Positions 1 through 4,640 of a stretch of 5,567 nucleotides of DNA are shown one piece after another; positions within the stretch are counted from its first letter, which is position 1; each line of letters begins with the position of its first letter. The notes under the pieces were generated by a model, which did not search any database, had not been told where the DNA came from, and saw nothing but the letters and a program-made list of their open reading frames with translations. Origin of the DNA: Bacilli bacterium (GTDB lineage Bacteria > Bacillota_I > Bacilli_A > RF39 > UBA660). The translations under genes were made by a program, and so were the position numbers. The stretch lies in contig JAILQR010000059.1 of assembly GCA_024698845.1 (NCBI GenBank), positions 1 through 5,567 on the forward strand. The letters are read 5' to 3'.

Positions 1-107
1 AGTATTTTAGGTAAACAATATTTATTAATTAAATATAATATAAATACTAATATCCATATTATAATTACATATTTATTAGTTATAGTATTATATAATGATT
101 TACCCAT
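1..107 (-). CDS. N-terminal fragment of a membrane-anchored protein (third gene of TIR operon)
   Basis: This reading frame starts at ATG 107 and runs off the left edge, so only 35 residues are visible. The Shine-Dalgarno sequence AAGGAG lies seven bases before the ATG. Residues about 13-28 (YVIIIWILVFILYLIN) form one hydrophobic helix after a short polar, basic N-terminus, which suggests a single signal-anchor helix with the rest of the protein beyond the window. The gene begins 33 bases after the TIR gene stop on the same strand with no terminator between them, so it is probably the third gene of that operon. I do not recognise the family. By position it could be the effector or a membrane partner of the TIR protein. 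That a gene starts here is fairly secure; its function is unknown. Confidence 0.6.
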   Translation of the reverse strand, partial: MGKSLYNTITNKYVIIIWILVFILYLINKYCLPKI

Positions 108-140
108 AAGTTTACTCCTTGTATATAATATAACACGTAT

Positions 141-758
141 CTAAAAAATCCATGACATATTTTGTATAGATTTGATTAACTTATAATTATTTATATTATC
201 TCGCTTATATTCAGCTATTTGAATATATTTTTTGGGATTTCGAACAAAATCGTCAAACGGAACCAACGAACAATAAGAGTCATAATCTCGGTTATAACTG
301 TCTCTTGTTGAACACATTTTATGTTCCGGAAGAACATTAAACATATTTTTTAAACACAGATTATTAAAATTATTCACTTTGATAATATTACCGTCTACTC
401 CCTTACTAATAAGTCTGTGCTCAACTTCAGGAACATATAATGCAATCAAAGCATTTGATCTATTATTCTCTCTGTCTTCAAGAGAATATCTAACTTCATC
501 ATACATCCAATCGTCGATTCTACCATATCTATCTTCTCTATAATTAAGTGCCATTGGAGTAATAATCACAATTGTTAAACTTGTCTTTTTGAGCTTAGAA
601 TATAAATATCTTTTTATACTATCCTCATTTAAATTCGATCTATCCTCATCCTCAGAAAAATCGCAAAAATTATCTGACATATCAAATAATCTCTGAAGAT
701 GTTCTTTATACTTTATCCCATCAGCATATCTAAATGATATAAAAATATTTCTTGTCAT
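141..758 (-). CDS. TIR-domain protein, ThsB-like (DUF1863-type)
   Basis: This is a 205-residue protein of the ThsB-like TIR family. Such proteins are cytoplasmic NAD+-processing enzymes that in Thoeris-type defence sense phage infection and make a cyclic or conjugated ADP-ribose signal. Visible features are the first strand RNIFISFRYAD (residues 3-13), the hydrophobic strand TIVIITP (62-68), the helix motif WMYDE (84-88), which fits the WxxxE pattern carrying the catalytic Glu (E88) of TIR NADases, and the strand ALIALYVP (103-110). The tail from about 145 is polar with a run of Tyr and Asp. ATG 758 is preceded by TAGGAGTG, which overlaps the stop codon of the upstream membrane-protein gene nine bases away, so translation is probably coupled. 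No ThsA-type SIR2 or macro-domain effector is visible, so the neighbouring membrane proteins are the likelier partners. The fold assignment is good; enzymatic activity is inferred. Confidence 0.85.
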   Translation of the reverse strand: MTRNIFISFRYADGIKYKEHLQRLFDMSDNFCDFSEDEDRSNLNEDSIKRYLYSKLKKTSLTIVIITPMALNYREDRYGRIDDWMYDEVRYSLEDRENNRSNALIALYVPEVEHRLISKGVDGNIIKVNNFNNLCLKNMFNVLPEHKMCSTRDSYNRDYDSYCSLVPFDDFVRNPKKYIQIAEYKRDNINNYKLIKSIQNMSWIF

Positions 759-767
759 ATTACACTC

Positions 768-1214
768 CTAAATAAAATACAAAATTATTGTTAAGACAAC
801 AAATAAGCCATAAAATCCAAGAATAGAAAAGGATTTTAATGAATATAAAGTTTTAATTAAAAGTTCATATCTACATGATGAAGATCTAGGATTCATATTA
901 TAGATTTTCTCGATATCAAGATTATTAGAATTAATATCATTAATAAACTCATTATATTTATTAATATAAATATGTTCCATCGCAAGATAATATGAATCGA
1001 TTATTGCTATAAAAAGTGTAACTGGTAAAGTAATCCACAAATAGCAATTCATCGTTTCTATAGAGTTAATAAAAGTCGCAACAATAGTGTATATAACACA
1101 CATTGACGCTTTAATTATCCCACTTTGAGTACTCATTCTTGATATATTATTTTGCAAGAGTTGGATATAGCACGTTACAGCTGAATTTCCTTTCAATTCT
1201 AGTTTCTTCTTCAT
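768..1214 (-). CDS. Small three-helix membrane protein paired with TIR protein
   Basis: This is a 148-residue integral membrane protein when started at ATG 1214. That start is chosen because GGAGGTG sits eight bases upstream; a longer TTG start at 1277 would begin inside a terminator-like hairpin. Predicted helices are at about 33-51, 57-77 and 128-147, with a polar, charged segment of about 45 residues between the second and third. Two patches, YIQLLQNNISRMSTQSG (16-32) followed by helix 1, and LPVTLFIAIIDSYYLAMEH (63-81), match my recollection of a widespread small membrane family with the signature (I/V)xRM(A/S)xxS...P..(L)F(W)xxD(A/S)YYLxxE that commonly lies beside TIR/DUF1863 genes. It is the first gene of the operon and is followed nine bases later by the TIR gene. 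It may be a membrane-disrupting effector or a sensor. Family recall is moderately secure; the role is inferred. Confidence 0.75.
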   Translation of the reverse strand: MKKKLELKGNSAVTCYIQLLQNNISRMSTQSGIIKASMCVIYTIVATFINSIETMNCYLWITLPVTLFIAIIDSYYLAMEHIYINKYNEFINDINSNNLDIEKIYNMNPRSSSCRYELLIKTLYSLKSFSILGFYGLFVVLTIILYFI

Positions 1215-1246
1215 TACATAAACACCTCCTATAATAAGTAAGTAAC

Positions 1247-1287
1247 AAAAAAAAGACACACTTCTGCTTAAACACAAGAAGCATGTC
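1247..1287 (-). terminator. Attenuator-like hairpin in the leader of the TIR operon
   Basis: On the minus strand GACATGCTTCT (1287-1277) can pair with AGAAGTGTGTC (1265-1255) over 11 pairs including two G-U pairs, with an 11-base loop, and is directly followed by eight T (1254-1247). This has the form of an intrinsic terminator. It lies between the predicted promoter and the Shine-Dalgarno of the first gene (ATG 1214), so it would stop most transcripts before the operon unless relieved. It could instead end a short RNA read from the same promoter. No alternative antiterminator pairing was identified. Confidence 0.6.
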
Positions 1288-1302
1288 CTTATTATTAAAT
1301 AT

Positions 1303-1332
1303 ATTATATATCAGCAAACAATAAAAAATCAA
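1303..1332 (-). promoter_or_regulatory. Predicted sigma-A promoter of the membrane protein-TIR operon
   Basis: On the minus strand TTGATT (1332-1327) is separated by 18 bases from a perfect TATAAT (1308-1303). Transcription would start near 1296, about 80 bases upstream of the ATG at 1214, leaving a leader that contains a terminator-like hairpin. In an AT-rich window a TATAAT alone means little, but its position directly ahead of the operon supports it. Confidence 0.5.
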
Positions 1333-1337
1333 TATAT

Positions 1338-1755
1338 TTATTCCTCTATTTTTAATAAATCTTCATTTATTATAACAGGTTTAGATCCTCCTTCATTAAA
1401 TATAGATCTTCATATAATAAAGAAGATACATTATATAAAGTATCTAATACTTTATAATTAGAATTTTCATCAAATTTATTTATTCTTTCTATTTGCTTAA
1501 AAGAATTGCCCTCTTCGGGGGGGGAGGATCCTCCTCTGTTTTTTTGTGCCCTAAAAAGCCCGTAAATAAAGAAAAAAATTGAAAACTTGCTCTCTTCAGG
1601 TAGCGTTGAACAATCTATAATAAGTCCATAGAAATAGGAGAAAACCAAGTATCTATAAGTACTTGAAATAATTCCGTTATAATCTCTTTGACAATTTTTT
1701 ATTAAAATAGTATCTAAATTCGTACCTGAGTTTTTATAAAACCAAAATGAAATAA
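1338..1755 (-). pseudogene. Probable degraded coding region, family unknown
   Basis: One minus-strand frame is open from just after a stop near 1756 down to TAA 1372-1370. It has no ATG in its upstream half; the only early candidate is TTG 1648, without a clear Shine-Dalgarno. The translation looks partly protein-like: hydrophobic aromatic stretches (for example YRYLVFSYFYGLIIDCS), then a charged C-terminal half (IERINKFDENSNYKVLDTLY). Near the end, a different frame carries a plausible protein terminus (EGGSKPVIINEDLLKIEE) with stop at 1340-1338, just before the TIR-operon promoter. This suggests a frameshift near 1385. The middle encodes the odd segment RGGSSPPEEG across a G8/C8 run and a GC-rich palindrome. 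A 5'-truncated, frameshifted relic is the best reading; chance open frames in non-coding DNA are the alternative. I recognise no family. Confidence 0.3.
1509..1534. repeat. GC-rich block with G8 run, UUCG hairpin and 12-base palindrome
   Basis: Within strongly AT-rich DNA the plus strand shows CCCTC (1509-1513), TTCG (1514-1517) and GGGGG (1518-1522), which forms a five-pair stem with a cUUCGg tetraloop. It is directly followed by the perfect palindrome GGAGGATCCTCC (1523-1534). The G run itself is 1517-1524. On the plus strand a T7 run follows a few bases later, so the block could act as a terminator in that direction, but no plus-strand gene leads into it. It lies inside the probable pseudogene. 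Confidence 0.6.
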
Positions 1756-1804
1756 AGTATTATAAAATAGATTTTGTTGGTCTAACAGTACATAAGTAGC
1801 ACCT

Positions 1805-1832
1805 AAAAAGTCCTAGATATTATTCTAGGACT
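1805..1832 (-). terminator. Intrinsic terminator of the 41-residue protein gene
   Basis: On the minus strand AGTCCTAGA (1832-1824) pairs perfectly with TCTAGGACT (1817-1809) around a six-base loop and runs into five T. It begins only five bases after the TAG stop of the small basic protein gene, which supports that gene as a genuine monocistronic transcript. There is no T run on the plus-strand side, so it is one-directional. Confidence 0.85.
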
Positions 1833-1837
1833 CCTCG

Positions 1838-1963
1838 CTACTTTCTTCTATTAGAAAGTGCACTACCAGCAACGCTTTTAGTTGCCTTAGTTGTTTTCTT
1901 ACTTCTAAGTTGACTACTAGCTTTTTTAGCTACACCTTTAGAAGTACGAATTTTATTAGCCAT
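1838..1963 (-). CDS. 41-residue highly basic Lys/Ser/Ala-rich protein
   Basis: ATG 1963 to TAG 1838 encodes 41 residues. AAAGGAG lies eight bases before the ATG and a perfect terminator follows five bases after the stop, so expression signals are better than for many longer genes here. The protein begins MANKIRTSKG and ends SVAGSALSNRRK, with 13 Lys/Arg, many Ser, Thr and Ala, no Asp or Glu and no aromatic residues. It should be strongly positive, soluble and perhaps bound to nucleic acid. The C-terminal KSVAGSAL pattern recalls small uncharacterised proteins from accessory regions of other bacteria that end in similar (K)S(V/A)AGSALSQ sequences; this is recall, not a search. No function is known to me. 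It stands alone between two operons and next to a plus-strand small RNA, so partnership with that RNA is possible but unproven. Confidence 0.75.
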   Translation of the reverse strand: MANKIRTSKGVAKKASSQLRSKKTTKATKSVAGSALSNRRK

Positions 1964-1983
1964 TCTTACCACTCCTTTCCTCT

Positions 1984-2010
1984 GCCATTTCTACTTGACA
2001 ATAAGAAAGG
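1984..2010 (-). repeat. Inverted hairpin motif, left copy
   Basis: The minus strand reads CCTTTCTTATTGTCAAG then TAGAAATGGC. It is a diverged inverted copy of 2108-2134, which reads CCTTTCTTTATTGTTCAA then AAGAATGGC on the plus strand; about 23 of 29 aligned columns agree. Each can fold into a CCTTTCT/AGAA(A)TGG stem. This copy falls about 20 bases upstream of the small protein start codon, in its leader. Confidence 0.5.
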
Positions 2011-2029
2011 TTACTACAATAAAGAACTC

Positions 2030-2058
2030 TTGATAATTCTTACATGATTGAATATAAT
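2030..2058 (+). promoter_or_regulatory. Strong predicted promoter on the plus strand
   Basis: TTGATA (2030-2035) is followed after exactly 17 bases by TATAAT (2053-2058), close to the sigma-A consensus. Transcription would start near 2065 and run into an intrinsic terminator ending at about 2141. It is the only convincing plus-strand promoter-terminator pair in the window. The -10 region lies in a near-palindromic AT stretch (2053-2070) that also shows TATAAT on the minus strand (2065-2060), but no matching minus-strand -35 was found. Confidence 0.6.
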
Positions 2059-2064
2059 AATTAT

Positions 2065-2142
2065 ATAATAAGTGTTCTGTTGTGCGTATGGTATGGCACT
2101 TGTTTAGCCTTTCTTTATTGTTCAAAAGAATGGCTTTTTTTG
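2065..2142 (+). ncRNA. Candidate small RNA of about 80 nt
   Basis: A short transcript is predicted from the promoter at 2030-2058 to the terminator at 2106-2142. It contains no credible ORF. It can form an upstream helix AAGTG(T)/(G)CACTT or, alternatively, a GTGC/GCAC hairpin, before the terminator hairpin. It matches no RNA family I recognise. It is transcribed against the direction of every protein gene in the window, starts about 100 bases from the divergent 41-residue basic protein gene, and points at the 3' end of the helicase operon. Possible roles are a regulatory RNA, an RNA partner of the basic protein, or an RNA-based antitoxin; none can be decided from sequence alone. Confidence 0.45.
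2106..2142 (+). terminator. Intrinsic terminator on the plus strand
   Basis: AGCCTTTCTTT (2106-2116) pairs with AAAGAATGGCT (2125-2135) with one mismatch around an eight-base loop and is followed by a run of seven T. The T run exists only on the plus strand, so it stops rightward transcription, that is, the candidate small RNA. The plus-strand copy (2108-2134) of the inverted hairpin motif lies within it. Confidence 0.8.
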
Positions 2143-2182
2143 TGTCTAAAAACTAACACGTATCGTTATATTTTTAGCACAC
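2142..2182. repeat. Imperfect inverted repeat
   Basis: GTGT-CTAAAAA (2142-2152) mirrors TTTTTAG-C-ACAC (2171-2182), and inside it TAAC (2154-2157) mirrors GTTA (2165-2168) around ACGTATC. Fifteen pairs are possible with small bulges. It sits between the small-RNA terminator and the helicase-operon terminator. It could be an operator or recombination site, or simply a consequence of AT richness. Confidence 0.35.
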
Positions 2183-2203
2183 CTTAATTGTATCATATAT
2201 AAA

Positions 2204-2227
2204 CAAAAAAGAGCAATAATTTGCTCT
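2204..2227 (-). terminator. Intrinsic terminator of the ASCH-MazG-helicase operon
   Basis: On the minus strand AGAGCAA (2227-2221) pairs perfectly with TTGCTCT (2216-2210) around the loop ATTA, followed by a T run. It starts at the base immediately after the TAG stop codon of the helicase gene, so it marks the end of that operon. Confidence 0.85.
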
Positions 2228-3979
2228 CTATCTACATTTGATAAGATGTTCTCTTAGATTATCATCGCATGCATAAATATATAATCCATTAACACCACGC
2301 TTCATTAGTACATTAAGTTCGTTTTTTAGAAATCTTTCTCCAAATTTTTGCCTTGTACCATCTGGCATTGTACGATATTGTGTAGCCTTACTATTGCAAC
2401 TAGCGCTTGGATCATATATTATTCTACCATTTCTATATTTGACTGATGGTCCAATTATTACACCTGCATAATTCAAATCAAATCCCTGAATAGTAAAAGT
2501 AGAACCTACTTCATTTATAGTTTGTGGTTGTTCAGGCCAAGACCACGATTTGATTTTTTTCTTTTCAGTCTTTGTCATTTTCTTAGTTAATTCTCTATTC
2601 CATGGTTTACGCCAATCACCAATAGTTACTTCCCACAACTTATTATCTTTAGGATTCTTTCCTGCAATATAAGGCCAATCATATGTAGCAATTAATCTTG
2701 ACAGATTAGTTTTCTCTCTTTTTGCTTTTTCTTTAATCGCATTTTCTAATTCATTTGGTGTATTAAATATTTTTATTTCATATTTACCAGTATGCTTAGG
2801 TATTTTATTAACAATCCCATTATCAATAAGGTCATCCAACCATTTATTAACTTCTTCATTAGTTTGCATTCTCAATTGTTCAGTTAAATTTATATAATTA
2901 TTAGTTCTTTTTGTATTTTCCCTATATTGTTCTATTTCAATATCATCAATATACTCCTCTGTCGTTAATATTTGCTTGCTATCAAACATCGCAACTACAA
3001 CTTTTGCTCTACTCATAATATCTTTTAATTGATTATTACCTCTATAAGACATTTTACCTTGAGTCAATAATAAATGTGCCTCATCTATAAATACAACATC
3101 AACAGGATTTTCTGATTTATGACTATTTATAAACGAAGTTGGTTTAAATACTAAATCTCCATATTCATCTGTTATTCCTAATTTATCCATTATTTGTTTA
3201 TAGACAACTAATTGTTCATCATGGTTAACTAAAAGACAACAACTAATCTTCTTTTCTCTGATATTCCTAGGTAACACTTCAAAAATCTTATCATAATTAC
3301 AGATTAGTTCGTAAAATGTACTTGAGTTTAAAACTGTCTTACCAGTACCAGCAGATCCTTCTACAAATATTAACTGACTTTTAGCACTAGTTAATAATGA
3401 ATCTTGAACCTTTTCAAGTATCAACGATTGAGCCTTTAATTGATCTTTAGTTAATTTATGAAGAGGAGAAGCTTTAAATATTGCTGAATCTTCAACAACA
3501 CTTTTTGTAGGAAATAATTCTTGATCATAACTTCTTAGCGTTCTCCATATCTTTGAAAATATTTCATCAAATTCACTAACAGGATAATAGCTACCTTGAG
3601 GATTTCCTCTACCATTAAATACTTTATCTATACTTTGAACACCCGTTAGATAATGTATCAATCTATTTTCAACGTCAAGTGTTAATGATTTATTAAAATG
3701 CTCATGACCTATAACATACAAATCTGAATTATTATTATTAATATGTGATTGCCATCTTTTTTTATCTAATCGCCCTGTTTCATAGTGTTGTCTTGTTCTT
3801 TGAAAAATATCATTTGATTCCCCAACATAAACTTTACTTAATCCATTATCTTTCCATATGTGTATATAGACAACAGGATATCCATTTAATTCAACACTAA
3901 TTGACTTGTCTTTTTCAAATTCATTTAAAGATCTTATATTATCTTTAATTTTTATTATTTGTGGTTTTGCTAATCCCAT
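2228..3979 (-). CDS. GIY-YIG nuclease fused to DUF2075 superfamily 1 ATPase/helicase
   Basis: This 583-residue protein combines a GIY-YIG endonuclease-like domain with a DUF2075 P-loop helicase-type motor and is predicted to process nucleic acid in the cytoplasm. The GIY-YIG part (about 34-112) shows VVYIHIW (36-42) for the GIY strand, VYVGES (50-55) for the YIG strand, R61 and R63 in the following helix, and E104 in ENRLIHYL as the likely metal-binding Glu. The motor shows Walker A GSAGTGKT (208-215), Walker B VVFIDEAH (295-302), LTEQLRMQ (365-372), the family-typical TIQGFDLNYAGVIIG (496-510) and a C-terminal RG-x-x-G-LYIYACDD block (561-573). The length is normal and all core motifs are intact, so the protein is probably active. 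ATG 3979 has AGGTGAT just upstream, overlapping the MazG-like stop eight bases away. DUF2075 proteins occur in phage-defence and mobile regions; a restriction-like role here is inferred. Confidence 0.9.
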   Translation of the reverse strand: MGLAKPQIIKIKDNIRSLNEFEKDKSISVELNGYPVVYIHIWKDNGLSKVYVGESNDIFQRTRQHYETGRLDKKRWQSHINNNNSDLYVIGHEHFNKSLTLDVENRLIHYLTGVQSIDKVFNGRGNPQGSYYPVSEFDEIFSKIWRTLRSYDQELFPTKSVVEDSAIFKASPLHKLTKDQLKAQSLILEKVQDSLLTSAKSQLIFVEGSAGTGKTVLNSSTFYELICNYDKIFEVLPRNIREKKISCCLLVNHDEQLVVYKQIMDKLGITDEYGDLVFKPTSFINSHKSENPVDVVFIDEAHLLLTQGKMSYRGNNQLKDIMSRAKVVVAMFDSKQILTTEEYIDDIEIEQYRENTKRTNNYINLTEQLRMQTNEEVNKWLDDLIDNGIVNKIPKHTGKYEIKIFNTPNELENAIKEKAKREKTNLSRLIATYDWPYIAGKNPKDNKLWEVTIGDWRKPWNRELTKKMTKTEKKKIKSWSWPEQPQTINEVGSTFTIQGFDLNYAGVIIGPSVKYRNGRIIYDPSASCNSKATQYRTMPDGTRQKFGERFLKNELNVLMKRGVNGLYIYACDDNLREHLIKCR

Positions 3980-3987
3980 GTTATCAC

Positions 3988-4302
3988 CTACAACTTTGTA
4001 TATTTTGTACTAACGCCTTTTGCTTTTTCAACAGGATATTTCTTTGCTGTTTTTTCCATCTTATCTAAAACTATTTGCTTTGGATCTACACCTAACTTAT
4101 TTGCCATTTGAATACAATAATTTAAAACATCCGCTAATTCTTCTTTAACTTCTTCTAAATCATAATTATCATTCCATTGAAAACATTCTAGTAATTCTCC
4201 AGCTTCGATGCAAATACTCTTTGCCAAATTAACTGGAGAATGAAATTGATCCCAATCTCTTTCTTCATTGAACTTTTCAATCTTTTCTTGCAATTCTTTC
4301 AT
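3988..4302 (-). CDS. MazG-like dNTP pyrophosphohydrolase (dCTPase/RS21-C6 type)
   Basis: This is a 104-residue all-alpha NTP pyrophosphohydrolase. These enzymes cut NTP or dNTP to the monophosphate and pyrophosphate using Mg2+. The metal-binding pattern is complete: EAGE (E33, E36) and EELAD (E55, D58). The segment ERDWDQFHSP (14-23), then EAGELLECFQW (33-43) and a late KKYP (87-90) closely resemble dCTP pyrophosphatase (DCTPP1/RS21-C6), which also hydrolyses 5-modified dCTP, more than classical MazG. ATG 4302 has AAAGGAGA upstream inside the end of the DUF3883 frame, whose stop lies two bases before the start. The helicase gene follows after eight bases. Within the operon it could deplete or sanitise a deoxynucleotide during phage infection. 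The fold and catalytic residues are secure; the dCTP preference is an inference. Confidence 0.88.
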   Translation of the reverse strand: MKELQEKIEKFNEERDWDQFHSPVNLAKSICIEAGELLECFQWNDNYDLEEVKEELADVLNYCIQMANKLGVDPKQIVLDKMEKTAKKYPVEKAKGVSTKYTKL

Positions 4303-4304
4303 AA

Positions 4305-4640
4305 CTAGTCTCCTTTCAACGTAGCAGAATAACTTTCTACAACTAAGTTAATTTTATTCTTAAAGTCATTATAATTTTGTATGAAAACTTCTGGTTCTTT
4401 TGTTTTAATATTAAATACTCGATATATAAAATAATTATCTTTAAAATTTTCCATTGTATTAATTTCATTAGCGCTTATATAAAAAATCGAATCATCTTTT
4501 CCTTCATTTATTTTTACTTTGATATATATTTCTTTTCCATTTTTATCAAATGACAAAATATCATATCCCGTTCCATCATCTTCTTTTAATATCCATTTTA
4601 TTTTTTTATCAAATCTTCTCTGCCTATTTTTTTTAATTTT
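4305..4640 (-). pseudogene. 5'-truncated DUF3883 (NO VEIN C-terminal, PD-(D/E)XK-like) remnant
   Basis: The frame runs from the ASCH stop codon (4643-4641) to TAG 4305 with no ATG; the only usable start is TTG 4556, which falls inside the conserved domain. The translation carries the DUF3883 hallmarks KIKWILKEDDGTGYDILSFD, then YIKVK, then FYISANEI and NYFIYRVFN. The usual N-terminal helix (G-x-x-GE-x-x-V) is missing. In family members the core reads GYDI...YIEVK, giving the D...ExK pattern of the PD-(D/E)XK nuclease fold. Here the Asp is kept but the Glu is Lys (YIKVK), so a nuclease centre would be dead. It follows ASCH with no intervening base and ends two bases before the MazG-like gene, whose Shine-Dalgarno lies inside it. 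It is either a decayed operon member or an inactive domain still translated from the TTG. Confidence 0.7.

Noticed and set aside
1215..1277. A 21-residue N-terminal extension of the membrane protein from TTG 1277.
   Set aside because: The TTG lies in the terminator-like stem and has no Shine-Dalgarno; ATG 1214 has a strong one eight bases upstream.
1147..1332. A 61-codon minus-strand open frame overlapping the start of the three-helix membrane protein gene.
   Set aside because: It is out of frame with the recognised protein, has no good Shine-Dalgarno and runs through the leader hairpin; it is a shadow frame.
1688..1716. Plus-strand TTGACA-17-TATCTA promoter-like pair.
   Set aside because: The -10 is weak, no plus-strand ORF or T-run terminator follows, and such matches are common by chance in AT-rich DNA.
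131..2164. Direct repeat TAACACGTATC at 131-141 and 2154-2164, which could be read as cassette boundaries around the TIR module.
   Set aside because: Exact 11-base repeats are expected several times by chance at this length and composition, and the left copy falls inside the operon, between the TIR gene and the next gene.
4305..4556. An 83-residue protein started at TTG 4556 as a normal gene.
   Set aside because: The conserved DUF3883 sequence continues upstream of the TTG to the ASCH stop, so the TTG is inside the domain and the frame is better described as a truncated remnant.
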